DNA of 64,000 bases from an uncultured Clostridia bacterium (GCA_944386045.1 CALWZO010000019.1:1-64000); one strand, 5' to 3'; numbered from the stretch's first letter, positions 53,066 through 62,571 are shown. A program made the numbers and translations. The notes: a model not told the origin generated them from the sequence alone.

Positions 53066-54220
53066 ATGAACTATAAATTTCTCTCATCAAAATACGCAGG
53101 GAAAGCCATTGACCGGTCCACCAGCGGCGATGTGCCGGTGGAATATGACGACCTTATAAACCTCAGCATAGGCGACCCGGATATACCCACACCCAGGGTG
53201 ATAGTGGAAGAAGCCTTCCGCGACGCCCTGGCCGGCCATACAAAATACACCGCCTCCCGCGGTTATCCACAGCTCAGGCAGGCCATATGCAAATTTTACA
53301 AAGACAGATATAACATGGAGATAACAGACGGGCAGGTATTTGTTTCCACTGCCGGCAGTGTGGCCATGTTTCTGGTCATGCAGGCTTTGCTGGACGAGGG
53401 CGACCAGGTGCTGATTTTCGAGCCGGGCTTTTTCCCTTACCCGGATCAGGTAAAAATGGCCGGCGGTGTTCCGGTGTTTGTTTCAACTGTGCTGGAAGAA
53501 AATTTTCAGATAAATTTTGACAGGCTGGAAAAGGCTGTCACCGAAAAAACAAAAGCTATAATAATAAACACCCCGAACAACCCCACCGGTGTGTGCTATA
53601 CACCGCAAACCCTGGAAAAACTGGCCGATTTTGCCATAAGGCATGACCTGGTTGCGGTGGCGGATGATATATACACATCCTTTGACTACACGCAGAAATT
53701 TACCCCCATAGCCTCTTATCCGGGCATGTTTGAAAGGACTGTTACCATCAACAGCTTTTCCAAAAACTTTATCATGACCGGTTTCAGGGTAGGCAATATA
53801 GTTGCGCCGGAATATATAATAAATGTTATTAAGATGATAAACGAAAATGTGGTTTACACTGCGCCTTCCATATCCCAGCGTGCAGCATTGCACGGGCTGG
53901 AACATTTTGACGAGTTTGAAGGCGAAATTTCTGCCATTTTCAAAGAAAGGGTGGAGTATGCCTATAACAGGCTGAAAAACATTCCCTACATAGATATGCC
54001 GCGGCCGGGCGGCGGGTTTTATCTTTTCCCGTCGGTAAAACGCACCGGCCTGACCGGAGCACAGTTTGCCAAAAAGCTGATGGACGAATGTCATATAAGG
54101 GTTATTCCGGGCGGCGCCTTCGGCGAAAGCGGCCTGTATCACATCAGGATATCATGTACTGTGTCAGTGGAAAAGCTGGCGCAGGCCTTTGACAGAATGG
54201 AAAAACTTTCTTTTGAATAA
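53066..54220 (+). CDS. PLP-dependent class I/II aminotransferase
   Basis: 384-residue fold-type I aminotransferase: the lysine that binds PLP is in INSFSKNFIMTGFRVG, and the substrate-binding arginine is in HIRISCTVS. NTPNNPTGVCY and VADDIYTSFDY are also typical of aspartate/alanine/aromatic aminotransferases. The amino acid is not predictable. An upstream frame to 53015 lies in the ABC-F gene; AAAGGTGAT supports ATG 53066. It follows the ABC-F gene by 10 bases. Confidence 0.92.
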   Translation: MNYKFLSSKYAGKAIDRSTSGDVPVEYDDLINLSIGDPDIPTPRVIVEEAFRDALAGHTKYTASRGYPQLRQAICKFYKDRYNMEITDGQVFVSTAGSVAMFLVMQALLDEGDQVLIFEPGFFPYPDQVKMAGGVPVFVSTVLEENFQINFDRLEKAVTEKTKAIIINTPNNPTGVCYTPQTLEKLADFAIRHDLVAVADDIYTSFDYTQKFTPIASYPGMFERTVTINSFSKNFIMTGFRVGNIVAPEYIINVIKMINENVVYTAPSISQRAALHGLEHFDEFEGEISAIFKERVEYAYNRLKNIPYIDMPRPGGGFYLFPSVKRTGLTGAQFAKKLMDECHIRVIPGGAFGESGLYHIRISCTVSVEKLAQAFDRMEKLSFE

Positions 54221-54242
54221 ATAACAGGAAAGAGGTGCTTTT

Positions 54243-54662
54243 ATGAAAACCGAAAAATCCTGCGGCGCGGTGGTGCTGCGAAAAAACCAGGGCAGGCTGC
54301 AAGTTTTGCTGATAAAGCATACAAACGGGGGACACTGGGCTTTTCCGAAAGGCCATGTTGAGCCGGGCGAAACCGAAGAACAGACAGCCCTGCGCGAAAT
54401 AAAGGAGGAAACAGGCCTTTCTGTAATGCTGGATACCGACTACAGAAAAACAGTCACCTACAGCCCCAAAAAAGATGTGGTAAAAGATGTGGTTTATTTT
54501 GTGGCTGTGGCACAGGACGGAAACCGGACCGCACAGGAAAGCGAAATAAGCCGGATAAAATGGGCAGATGCCGACCGGGCGGCTGATTTTGTCAGCTTTG
54601 AAAATGATAAGGTCATCCTGCTGGGGGCACTGGAATATTATCTGAACAAATATGAAAGCTGA
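54243..54662 (+). CDS. Nudix hydrolase
   Basis: 139-residue pyrophosphohydrolase. The Nudix box is complete: GHVEPGETEEQTALREIKEE followed by TGL (G-x5-E-x7-REUxEExGU). SCGAVVLRKNQGRLQVLLIK and FPKGHVE resemble the MutT/Ap4A hydrolase group. The substrate is undecided (Ap4A or oxidised nucleotide are common). AAAGAGGTGCTTTT precedes the ATG. Confidence 0.92.
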   Translation: MKTEKSCGAVVLRKNQGRLQVLLIKHTNGGHWAFPKGHVEPGETEEQTALREIKEETGLSVMLDTDYRKTVTYSPKKDVVKDVVYFVAVAQDGNRTAQESEISRIKWADADRAADFVSFENDKVILLGALEYYLNKYES

Positions 54663-54698
54663 AATACAAAAGGCGTTTTACACCTTTTGTATTTTTTT
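54663..54698 (+). terminator. Terminator after the Nudix gene
   Basis: 11-base stem AATACAAAAGG/CCTTTTGTATT followed by TTTTT. Confidence 0.9.
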
Positions 54699-54699
54699 C

Positions 54700-54729
54700 T
54701 TGACTTTTGGTAAAGTTATATAGTATAAT
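54700..54729 (+). promoter_or_regulatory. Promoter of tRNA-Val
   Basis: TTGACT, an 18-base spacer, TATAAT (54724-54729). The -35 touches the preceding terminator. Confidence 0.8.
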
Positions 54730-54743
54730 AATTTAGCATTTAA

Positions 54744-54819
54744 GGATGTTTAGCTCAGCTGGTAGAGCATCCGCTTGACGTGCGGAAGGTCATGGGTTCG
54801 AGCCCCTTAGCGTCCACCA
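54744..54819 (+). tRNA. tRNA-Val (anticodon GAC)
   Basis: 76-base cloverleaf; the anticodon stem TCCGC/GCGGA encloses TTGACGT, anticodon GAC. The acceptor GGATGTT pairs with AGCGTCC, and CCA is encoded. Confidence 0.95.
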
Positions 54820-54820
54820 C

Positions 54821-54849
54821 AGCCGCCTTATCGGGCGGCTTTTATTTTT
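54821..54849 (+). terminator. Terminator after tRNA-Val
   Basis: Stem AGCCGCC/GGCGGCT (plus one G), then TTTATTTTT. Confidence 0.85.
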
Positions 54850-54887
54850 ACCAAAAATGACAAAATAATAAAAAAATATATTTTTTA

Positions 54888-54917
54888 TTGTAAACATATA
54901 TGAATTTTTTGTATAAT
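54888..54917 (+). promoter_or_regulatory. Promoter of the SGNH/Ig-repeat gene
   Basis: TTGTAA, an 18-base spacer, TATAAT (54912-54917), about 35 bases before the ATG. Confidence 0.6.
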
Positions 54918-54950
54918 GTTACTGTCCGATTTCAAAGCAGGAGGATAATA

Positions 54951-57029
54951 ATGGGAAACAACAAGCAAAATAAAAGCAAAAACAGTTTTGCCAAAAGTCT
55001 GAATTATATATTGCGTCAGGCCGCAAACGGCAGCAAAGTGCATATAGCCATGATAGCCGGCAGTGTCCTGACAGTTATCCTGGTTGTGGCCCTGGTGCTG
55101 ATGGGAATTTTCGGCGGGGAAAAGACTGTCGAAAATGAAATTGACAACCGGTATGACAAAAACCGGGAAGCGCTGGATGTGGAACAGCTGGGCAACACCA
55201 TACTGGCCCGGACAGAGGATGCAGGCCAGGAGTATGTTGACAGCACACTGTTTATCGGCGACTCCAACACAGTGCGTTCCATGGCGTACGGCCATACCAC
55301 CTGGGACAATGTTGTTGCTGCGATATCCATGGGTGTACAGCACATAACATCACTGGAGATGACATATTTTGAAGGATATGCCAACCCTGTAACAGTTCCG
55401 GAAGCTGTAAAAATCATACAGCCTCAAAGAATTATCATTACATACGGTACAAACAACACCGTGGGCTACAGCGTTGATAATTTTATCAGCATGTACAAGG
55501 AAGGCCTGGATGCAATACACGAGGCATACCCTTATGCAGATATAATAATAAATGCAATCCCACCAATTGATAAAGAGCGCGAAAACCTGACAGTCACCAT
55601 GCAGACAATAGACAAATTCAACAAGGCTTTGTCCGAAATGGCACAGGAAGAAGGGTATAAATTCCTGAACTCTTCCGAAGCGCTGAAAGATGAAGATACA
55701 GGATTTGCCAAAAAAGATTATACAATAGGTGACGGCATACATTTAAGCAAGCTGGGCATGGACGCATTGTTTGAATATATACGCACCCACGCGTATATAA
55801 CAGAGGATACACGCCCCAAACCGCTGAAAGAAGTCCCGGTAAGGAAAGAAACTCCCACAGGTATAATAACCGAAGATCCGCTGGCCGTACGCGGTACCAA
55901 AATAAGAATTTTGTTCCAGTCATCAGATACCTCATTGGGTACCGTTGACGGGGAAATAGAACAGAAAATAAAACGCACCATAACTTCTCAGGCAGTTACT
56001 GCTGTTCCCAATGTGGCAGAGGGCGGATATTTCACCGGCTGGAGCTGCAATTACGAAGGACTTTCTTCTTCCGACAGCACCAATGTAACATTTACCGTGC
56101 CCCAGGTTGATGACAGCGTTACAGACATATACATAACTGCCAACTTTGCCAAAGCCGGCGTCACCATCAAAAAAGACGGACGGCAGACCAATTCCGTGAC
56201 GCTGGAAAACGGAAAAAGTGTAAAGCTGTCAGCAGATGTAACAGATAAATTTACCGGCGACAAAACAGTAACATGGCAAAGCGATGATTCCAGCATAGCC
56301 AAAGTAAGTTCTGACGGCACAGTGACAGCAGTAAGCGGCGGCACAACACAGATATATGCCTCCATACTGGGCGGCAAAATATACGCTTCCTGTACCGTTA
56401 CGGTAACACGGAAACTGGAAGGTTTGTCCCTCAGCGGCAATACCAGCCTTAAAGTGGGCGATACATCACGGCTGACATTGTCTGTAAAACCCATTGGCGC
56501 AAGCGTTGACAAAAACAACGCCGTGTGGAAATCTTCTGACGAATCGGTCGCACAGGTTTCCCGGAATGGCACAGTCACAGCCAAAAAAGAGGGCAGTGCT
56601 GTAATAACCGTTTCTTTGGAAGGATTTTCTGCACAGATAACAATAAATGTCACACAGCCCAAACCTTTGCAGGGTATAACAATCAGCGGCCCAACACAGG
56701 TCACAGAGGGCACAAATATACAGCTGTCTGTAACTTACAATCCATCAGATACGACAGACGACAGAACCGCAAAGTGGTCCAGCGACAATACTGCCGTTGC
56801 CACGGTTGTGGACGGAACTGTAATAGGTGTTGCACCGGGTACAGCCACCATCACCTGCACAGTGGGCAGCCACACAGCCACAGTTACAATAACTGTAATA
56901 AAAGATGAAAGTGCTGTTGTCCCCACACCTTCTCCCAGTCCGGCGCCATCCCCAACTCCATCTCCGTCTCCGTCGGCCGAGCCCCCGGCAAGCCAGCCCC
57001 AAACAGGTGGAGAACAGCGGCAGGAATAA
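54951..57029 (+). CDS. Surface SGNH hydrolase with three bacterial Ig-like domains
   Basis: 692 residues. A basic cytoplasmic N-terminus and a transmembrane anchor (~31-54) are followed by an SGNH/GDSL-like hydrolase: Ser105 in FIGDSN, GTNN at 166-169 and Asp261-x-x-His264 in DGIHLS. A linker region (~315-400) with GGYFTGWS follows, then three BIG2 Ig-like domains (~403-486, 490-568, 573-650) and a Pro/Ser/Thr-rich tail. The enzyme may remove acyl groups from wall polysaccharide; that is inference. GCAGGAGG supports ATG 54951. The tail contains QPQTGG but no sorting membrane segment. Confidence 0.88.
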   Translation: MGNNKQNKSKNSFAKSLNYILRQAANGSKVHIAMIAGSVLTVILVVALVLMGIFGGEKTVENEIDNRYDKNREALDVEQLGNTILARTEDAGQEYVDSTLFIGDSNTVRSMAYGHTTWDNVVAAISMGVQHITSLEMTYFEGYANPVTVPEAVKIIQPQRIIITYGTNNTVGYSVDNFISMYKEGLDAIHEAYPYADIIINAIPPIDKERENLTVTMQTIDKFNKALSEMAQEEGYKFLNSSEALKDEDTGFAKKDYTIGDGIHLSKLGMDALFEYIRTHAYITEDTRPKPLKEVPVRKETPTGIITEDPLAVRGTKIRILFQSSDTSLGTVDGEIEQKIKRTITSQAVTAVPNVAEGGYFTGWSCNYEGLSSSDSTNVTFTVPQVDDSVTDIYITANFAKAGVTIKKDGRQTNSVTLENGKSVKLSADVTDKFTGDKTVTWQSDDSSIAKVSSDGTVTAVSGGTTQIYASILGGKIYASCTVTVTRKLEGLSLSGNTSLKVGDTSRLTLSVKPIGASVDKNNAVWKSSDESVAQVSRNGTVTAKKEGSAVITVSLEGFSAQITINVTQPKPLQGITISGPTQVTEGTNIQLSVTYNPSDTTDDRTAKWSSDNTAVATVVDGTVIGVAPGTATITCTVGSHTATVTITVIKDESAVVPTPSPSPAPSPTPSPSPSAEPPASQPQTGGEQRQE

Positions 57030-57077
57030 TTTGATTTGTTATATATTTCCACAATATTACTTATAGTATAAAATAAA

Positions 57078-57122
57078 AAACACCTCCCATGAGCTTTTAT
57101 GCTCCTTTGGGAGGTGTTTTTG
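57078..57122. terminator. Bidirectional terminator
   Basis: 12-base stem AAACACCTCCCA/TGGGAGGTGTTT with GAGC/GCTC inside and T-runs on both strands, between the convergent SGNH gene and mtaB. Confidence 0.93.
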
Positions 57123-57145
57123 TGCCTTTGTAAACTGCTGGAGGA

Positions 57146-58438
57146 TTATTTTATTATCTCGCAGCTCATTTTATCCCCTTCGATGCCTGTCAGCCTGATA
57201 TTTACTATATCTCCGCTGGTAAAGCCTTCATCCTTTACCAGCACCGGAATATATCTTTTTGTATAGGCTGTAAAATAGCCGTCGGGTGTTTTCTGTTCCA
57301 GCAGTGCCTGCTCGGTAAATCCGATGTAATCTTCATACACTTTTTGCCTTGTCTGGTTGGACTTGTATGTCATTATCCTGTTGCGTTCCTGCTTGGTATG
57401 CCGGTCAACCTGCCCGGTCATATCCGCCGCCACTGTTCCCGGCCTTTGAGAGTATGAAAAACAGTGCACCCTCAAAAACCTGCACTGCTGTACAAACCGC
57501 ACACTGTCCAGAAAATCCTCTTCGCTTTCCTGGGGAAAGCCCACGATTATATCTGTGGTAAAGCTGGGTTTGTCAAACAGCTGCCTTAATCTGTTCATCA
57601 TATTGGTGTACAGCCGGCGGTCGTACAGTCTGTTCATATTTTTCAGTGTCTTGTCACAGCCGCTCTGCAAAGACAGGTGAAAATGCGGGCAGAATTTTTC
57701 CACCTTGCTCATCCTCACCAGCATATCGTCTGTGAACAGGTCCAGTTCCAGGCTGCCCAGCCTTATGCGCTGCACATCTTCAATTTCGGCCACCGCCTCT
57801 ATTACATCACACACATTTTTGCCTATATCCTGGCCGTAGCATGATATATTCACGCCGGTGAGCACAATTTCCTTGTGGCCGGCCCGGGCCATCTTTCGGG
57901 CTTCTTCCACTATGCTTTCCACCTGGCGGCTTCTCACACGGCCTCTGGCTGTGGGAATTATACAGTAGGCGCAGTGTCTGTTACAGCCGTCTTCTATCTT
58001 TAAAAATGCCCTGGTGTGCAGGCTGTCGGTATCGCTGGCAAACTCTTCAAATTTGTCATTGTCACTGTGGGGAATTATATTTATATACCTTTGCCTGTCT
58101 TTCAGATATTTGTTTACAAGGTCCAGGACTTCGCCTTTGCCTTTGCTGCCTATTATTATGTCGGCTTCTTCTACCGCTGTGGCTTTGTCCGGAAAAGCCT
58201 GGGGCATACATCCGCACAGCACCACCACCGCCCGTGGGTTTTGTCTTTTGGCGCGCCTTATCCACTGTATGCTTTTTCTGTCGCCGGAAAGGGTTACGGT
58301 ACAGCTGTTCACCACATAAACATCTGCCGGCTCCTCTCCGTGAACAATTTCATATCCGGCTTTTTGAAATGTATTTATCATAGCAGCGCTTTCCTGCTGG
58401 TTTACCTTGCAGCCCAAGGTGAAAAAACATGCTTTCAT
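57146..58438 (-). CDS. mtaB: tRNA (t6A37) methylthiotransferase MtaB
   Basis: 430-residue radical SAM enzyme converting t6A37 to ms2t6A37. N-terminal UPF0004 iron-sulfur ligands are in FTLGCKVNQQES, NSCTV and LCGCMPQ; the radical SAM CxxxCxxC is in GCNRHCAYCIIP; the C-terminal TRAM domain ends the protein. PTARGRVRSR is typical of MtaB. An in-frame TTG at 58468 lacks conservation; ATG 58438 begins the family N-terminus, with GGAAAAGAGA upstream. It is transcribed leftwards alone. Confidence 0.93.
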   Translation of the reverse strand: MKACFFTLGCKVNQQESAAMINTFQKAGYEIVHGEEPADVYVVNSCTVTLSGDRKSIQWIRRAKRQNPRAVVVLCGCMPQAFPDKATAVEEADIIIGSKGKGEVLDLVNKYLKDRQRYINIIPHSDNDKFEEFASDTDSLHTRAFLKIEDGCNRHCAYCIIPTARGRVRSRQVESIVEEARKMARAGHKEIVLTGVNISCYGQDIGKNVCDVIEAVAEIEDVQRIRLGSLELDLFTDDMLVRMSKVEKFCPHFHLSLQSGCDKTLKNMNRLYDRRLYTNMMNRLRQLFDKPSFTTDIIVGFPQESEEDFLDSVRFVQQCRFLRVHCFSYSQRPGTVAADMTGQVDRHTKQERNRIMTYKSNQTRQKVYEDYIGFTEQALLEQKTPDGYFTAYTKRYIPVLVKDEGFTSGDIVNIRLTGIEGDKMSCEIIK

Positions 58439-58559
58439 ATCAATCTCTTTTCCATATAATCTTTTCAATAATTATATCAAATGGATACGCTTTTCTCAAT
58501 AACTTTAATAATTTGCCCGGACTTAACATAAGTATGTATAAAAAAGCAAGGAGCAGGTT

Positions 58560-59828
58560 ATGAAAAATAGATTGATCTACATACTTTGTGTTTTACTGCT
58601 GATATATTCTGCAATGCCAAGGGCACTGGCGGCGGATGTGCCCATGGGCTTTGGCGAGGAGGACACGGCAGAGTACGAATACGAGGAAGAATTTGTGTTT
58701 TCGCCCCAGATAATACGGGCGATGGCCGGCACCGACAGTTTTGTTGACAGCATAGCCGACCAGAACAGTTTTGATGTGCCCTGCAAGGCTGCTTATCTTA
58801 TTGAAGAGCAGTCAGGGCAGGTGCTGTATGCCAAAAATGCCCGGGAAAAACTTCCGATAGCTTCCATCTCCAAAATCATGACAATGCTTTTGGTGATGGA
58901 GGCGCTGGACAGCGGAAAAATAAGCCTGGATGACATTGTGCCGGTTTCTGAACATGCTTTTTCCATGGGAGGCAGCCAGATATGGCTGGAGCCGGGCGAG
59001 CAGTTTACCGTCCATGAAATGCTGAAAGCCACTGCGGTGTCCAGCGCCAACGATGCGGCAGTTGCGCTGGCAGAGTTTGTGGGCGGCAGTGAAGAGGCGT
59101 TCTGCGCGATGATGAACGAAAGGGCGCGGCAGCTGGGAATGACCGACACCCACTTTGTAAACGCCTGCGGCCTTGATGCAGACGGACACTATTCCAGCGC
59201 CCGGGATATATCAAAAATGGCCCTGGAACTGATGAAGCATCCGCAGATATACGAGTATTCCACAATATGGATGGACTATCTGCGCGGCGGAGAAACACAG
59301 ATAGTAAACACCAACAAGCTGCTGCGCTCCTATAACGGAATAACCGGCCTTAAAACCGGTACCACCAGCAAAGCCGGGGTATGTATATGTGCCACGGCAA
59401 AGCGCGAAAACATGAGCCTGGTGGCGGTGGTGCTGGGCGCAAATTCCAGCCAGGAAAGGTTTTCTGCGGCAAAGCAGCTGCTGGATTTCGGATTTTCAAA
59501 CTTTGAGACCAAATCCTTCCCGGAAGTGGACGGTCTGCCGGAAAACCTGCCGGTAAAGCTGGGTGTGGAAAAAACTGCCGATATAGAATGCCGGCTGCCC
59601 GACAGCCTGCTTTTTGTCAAAGGCGCCACCACACAGCTTTCCTGCAAAATACAACTGCCGGAATACATAAGCGCACCGATGTACAAGGGCATGAAGGTAG
59701 GCAGCGTGGAATTATATTCCTCCGACGGGAAAATAAAAGAGTATGACATATTGTTATCACAAGATGTTGTTAAAATAGATTTTAATAAAGCTTTGTCAAT
59801 TTTAACAAAGAAGTCCGCATGTATGTAA
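58560..59828 (+). CDS. D-alanyl-D-alanine carboxypeptidase (penicillin-binding protein 5/DacF family)
   Basis: 422-residue serine carboxypeptidase that trims wall pentapeptides. The signal peptide ends at ALA-AD (~25). The active motifs are Ser102-I-S-Lys105, Ser162-A-Asn164 and Lys265-T-G. The C-terminal PBP5-type beta domain (~300-395) follows. An acidic patch (EEDTAEYEYEEE, ~33-44) after the signal is unusual. No C-terminal amphipathic anchor of length is obvious. In Clostridia DacF acts in the forespore; regulation here is unknown. Confidence 0.92.
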   Translation: MKNRLIYILCVLLLIYSAMPRALAADVPMGFGEEDTAEYEYEEEFVFSPQIIRAMAGTDSFVDSIADQNSFDVPCKAAYLIEEQSGQVLYAKNAREKLPIASISKIMTMLLVMEALDSGKISLDDIVPVSEHAFSMGGSQIWLEPGEQFTVHEMLKATAVSSANDAAVALAEFVGGSEEAFCAMMNERARQLGMTDTHFVNACGLDADGHYSSARDISKMALELMKHPQIYEYSTIWMDYLRGGETQIVNTNKLLRSYNGITGLKTGTTSKAGVCICATAKRENMSLVAVVLGANSSQERFSAAKQLLDFGFSNFETKSFPEVDGLPENLPVKLGVEKTADIECRLPDSLLFVKGATTQLSCKIQLPEYISAPMYKGMKVGSVELYSSDGKIKEYDILLSQDVVKIDFNKALSILTKKSACM

Positions 59829-59855
59829 CCAAAAAGTCGAAACGGCAAAATTCTG

Positions 59856-59884
59856 TTGACACTGCTAACTTACTATTGTATGAT
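59856..59884 (+). promoter_or_regulatory. Promoter of pgi
   Basis: TTGACA, a 17-base spacer, TATGAT (59879-59884). Confidence 0.85.
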
Positions 59885-59940
59885 TATATAAACACATGTA
59901 ACTTTTTACATTTAATATACCTGAAACAGAAGGTGAAATA

Positions 59941-61272
59941 ATGGCTGTAAAATTCAACGGCAGATATCTGGACGGCTTTGTCAGCCGGCAGGAATTTGAC
60001 AATATATACCCACAGGTACAGCTGGGCCACAGTTTGCTGCACGGCAAGACAGGCGCCGGAAACGACTATCTGGGCTGGCTTAACCTGCCTTTTGATTATG
60101 ACAAACGGGAGTTTGGAAGGATTAAAAAGGCAGCGGCAAAAATCAGATCGGACAGTGATGTCCTGGTGGTTATCGGCATCGGAGGTTCATATCTTGGAGC
60201 CAGGGCGGCGATAGAATTTCTTGGCTCACAGTACCATAACGAATTTTCGGGCCTGAAAGTATACTTTGCCGGCAATAACATCAGTCCGGATTATCTCAAC
60301 AGGATTATACGGCTGTGCGAGGGCAAACGCGTCAGTGTAAATGTGATTTCCAAATCCGGCACCACCACAGAACCGGCTTTGGCTTTCAGGGTGTTCAAAA
60401 AGCTGATGGAGGACAGATACGGCAAGGCAGAGGCTGCCGGCCGCATATACGCCACCACCGACAAGGCAAAAGGAACGCTGAAAACCCTTGCGGACAAAGA
60501 AGGCTATGAAACCTTTGTTATACCGGACGATGTGGGCGGCAGATATTCTGTCCTGACAGCTGTGGGACTTCTTCCCATAGCAGCGGCCGGATTTGATATA
60601 GATAAACTGATGCACGGCGCACAGCAGGCCTGTAAAGATTTTGCAGACTGCACACCGGACAACGACTGCTACAAATATGCAGCGGCAAGAAATATACTGC
60701 TGCGCAAGGGCAAAGCCATCGAGCTTATGGCCTGTTATGACCCGGACTGGACAATGATGAACGAATGGTTCAAACAGCTGTACGGCGAAAGCGAAGGCAA
60801 GGACAAAAAAGGCCTGTTCCCGGCCAGCGTAATATTTTCCACCGATCTTCATTCCATGGGCCAGTTTGTACAGGACGGCAGCCGCACAATGTTTGAAACG
60901 GTTATAAACATCAGAAAACCTGTCAATGACCTGTTCCTGGAAGCTGATGCGGAAAATGCCGACGGGCTGAACTTTTTGGCAAACCAGAATATGTCAGTTG
61001 TAAATTCCATGGCGATGCAGGGTACAATCCTGGCCCACTGCGACGGCGGAGTGCCCAACATAGTGCTGGAAATGGACGGCAAAGACGAAGAAAACCTGGG
61101 TTACATAATCTACTTTTTCGAAAAAGCCTGCGCAATATCCGGCTATCTTCTGGCGGTAAACCCGTTCAATCAGCCGGGTGTGGAAGCTTATAAAGTGAAT
61201 ATGTTCGCCCTGCTGGGAAAACCGGGTTACGAAAAACAAAGGGAAGAGTTATTGAAAAAAATCAGTGATTAA
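59941..61272 (+). CDS. pgi: Glucose-6-phosphate isomerase
   Basis: 443-residue glycolytic and gluconeogenic enzyme. [19 protein letters not shown] binds the sugar phosphate, [16 protein letters not shown] is the phosphate loop, and [15 protein letters not shown] follows the conserved GGRYS. The length is typical of the shorter Gram-positive type. AGAAGGTGAAATA precedes the ATG. It is followed by a P-loop protein in the same transcript. Confidence 0.97.
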   Translation: MAVKFNGRYLDGFVSRQEFDNIYPQVQLGHSLLHGKTGAGNDYLGWLNLPFDYDKREFGRIKKAAAKIRSDSDVLVVIGIGGSYLGARAAIEFLGSQYHNEFSGLKVYFAGNNISPDYLNRIIRLCEGKRVSVNVISKSGTTTEPALAFRVFKKLMEDRYGKAEAAGRIYATTDKAKGTLKTLADKEGYETFVIPDDVGGRYSVLTAVGLLPIAAAGFDIDKLMHGAQQACKDFADCTPDNDCYKYAAARNILLRKGKAIELMACYDPDWTMMNEWFKQLYGESEGKDKKGLFPASVIFSTDLHSMGQFVQDGSRTMFETVINIRKPVNDLFLEADAENADGLNFLANQNMSVVNSMAMQGTILAHCDGGVPNIVLEMDGKDEENLGYIIYFFEKACAISGYLLAVNPFNQPGVEAYKVNMFALLGKPGYEKQREELLKKISD

Positions 61273-61305
61273 CGCCATCGGCGTAAAATAAAGGAGTGTA
61301 TTTTT

Positions 61306-61707
61306 ATGATAAAATTGATAGTTGGCGCAAAAGGCTCTGGCAAAACAAAACAGATGATCGACATGATCAACGAAAATCTTGCCAAAGTTAACGGAAACAT
61401 CGTTTGCATCGCAAAATCCATGGAGTCCACATACAACATCAATGCCAGCGTAAGGCTGATTGATGTGGATGAATATAAAATAGACACATACGAAAGATTT
61501 TACGGATTTTTTGCCGGTGTGCTGGCAGGCAACTATGACATTGAGCAGGTTTATGTTGACGGCTTGATGAAAGTCGGCGAAAAAGATTTGGATAAACTGG
61601 GCGATCTGATGGAAAAAATGGACTCTATCAGCGAAGATAAGCTGGTTGTTGTTACAGTTTCCGCAGACGAAGAAGCACTGCCGGAAAGTGTTAAAAAATA
61701 TCTGTAA
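61306..61707 (+). CDS. Small P-loop ATPase-like protein of unknown function
   Basis: 133 residues: LIVGAKGSGKTKQMIDMINE is a Walker A motif near the N-terminus, and EQVYVDGLMKVGEKD and VVVTVSADEEALPESVKKYL suggest a Walker B strand and a sensor. This fold of about 130 residues, too short for a full AAA or PilT protein, occurs behind pgi or alone in Clostridia and is often misnamed twitching motility protein. Function unknown. AAGGAGTG lies upstream of the ATG, and pgi ends 33 bases before. Confidence 0.8.
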   Translation: MIKLIVGAKGSGKTKQMIDMINENLAKVNGNIVCIAKSMESTYNINASVRLIDVDEYKIDTYERFYGFFAGVLAGNYDIEQVYVDGLMKVGEKDLDKLGDLMEKMDSISEDKLVVVTVSADEEALPESVKKYL

Positions 61708-61719
61708 TCAAAACAGGTC

Positions 61720-61747
61720 AAAGGCGGCATTACAGCCGCCTTTGTTT
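61720..61747 (+). terminator. Terminator after the P-loop gene
   Basis: Stem AAAGGCGGC/GCCGCCTTT, loop ATTACA, followed by GTTTTAG. Confidence 0.85.
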
Positions 61748-61795
61748 TAGCTTTTACACAGGGTAAATTTGCACTGTTTTTGGGCAAAATTTCCC

Positions 61796-61824
61796 TTGAC
61801 AAAAGTTTTAAAGCTATATATAAT
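61796..61824 (+). promoter_or_regulatory. Consensus sigma-A promoter of yceD-rpmF
   Basis: TTGACA, a 17-base spacer, TATAAT (61819-61824): a perfect consensus; leader about 18 bases. Confidence 0.92.
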
Positions 61825-61849
61825 ATTTAAGTGACCTATGAGGTGCTTT

Positions 61850-62353
61850 ATGCTAGTTAATCTCAATAAAGTGTTCTCCCGCGGGGAGAATGAAAAACAG
61901 CTTTGTGCGCAATTTGATTTTTCAGGCGAAAATATCAGTTTTGATGCCGTTTTCCGGCAGCCGGTAAACGCCGTGCTGGATTTGAAAAAAGGCAGGGACG
62001 AGATATCCGTTACGCTTAGCATAAAAGCGGTTGCCCAGTGCAGCTGCGCCAGGTGTTTAAAGCTGTTTGAGAAGCAATTTGACTTTACGCAGGAATTTGT
62101 GGTCACTCCGGCTATCCTCACAGAATCGGAGCCCGAAATACCTGTGGACAGCAATTATACACTGGACGTAAAACAGCTTGTGTTGCAAGAACTTTCGTTG
62201 GCCGTGCCTTCTGTATTGCTTTGCAGAGAGGATTGCCCGGGACTTTGCCCGGTGTGCGGCAGGCCGTTGGAAGAAAATTGCGGCTGTCAGCCCCGGCAAC
62301 GGACTGATCCAAGGTTAGAAATCTTAAAACAATTACTGGATAATGACGACTAA
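61850..62353 (+). CDS. yceD: YceD/DUF177 family protein
   Basis: 167-residue protein of the DUF177 family, which in Escherichia coli affects 23S rRNA accumulation. Conserved sites are CSCARCLKLF, an acidic region and the CPGLCPVCGRPLEENCGC zinc-ribbon-like C-terminal half. It precedes rpmF as in nearly all Bacillota. An in-frame ATG at 61838 has no site; GAGGTG with 4-base spacing supports ATG 61850, though close. A perfect promoter lies just upstream. Confidence 0.9.
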   Translation: MLVNLNKVFSRGENEKQLCAQFDFSGENISFDAVFRQPVNAVLDLKKGRDEISVTLSIKAVAQCSCARCLKLFEKQFDFTQEFVVTPAILTESEPEIPVDSNYTLDVKQLVLQELSLAVPSVLLCREDCPGLCPVCGRPLEENCGCQPRQRTDPRLEILKQLLDNDD

Positions 62354-62370
62354 TAGAGGAGGTGCTAAGA

Positions 62371-62553
62371 ATGGCAGTACCAAAGAGAAAACTTTCAAAA
62401 GCAAGAAGAGATAAAAGACGCTCAAATGTTTGGAAGCTGGAAGCTCCTTCATTTGTAAAATGCCCACATTGCGGCGAATTGACACTTCCACACAGAGTTT
62501 GCAAATCTTGCGGCTATTACAAAGGCAAGGCTGTTATCAGAAAAGAAGCTTAA
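62371..62553 (+). CDS. rpmF: Ribosomal protein bL32, zinc-binding type
   Basis: 60-residue 50S protein starting MAVPKRKLSKARRDKRRSN, with zinc ligands CPHCGE...CKSCGYY, the C+ form. GAGGAGGTG in the short gap supports ATG 62371; a 3-residue in-frame extension has no site. The plsX/fapR genes that often follow are absent here; a terminator and a radical SAM gene follow instead. Confidence 0.97.
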   Translation: MAVPKRKLSKARRDKRRSNVWKLEAPSFVKCPHCGELTLPHRVCKSCGYYKGKAVIRKEA

Positions 62554-62571
62554 TTCTTTAATCAGCAACGG

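Noticed and set aside
56160-56900. Direct DNA repeats or CRISPR-like array
   Set aside because: The repetition is protein-level (Ig-like domains of about 80 residues) with diverged DNA and no constant short repeat.
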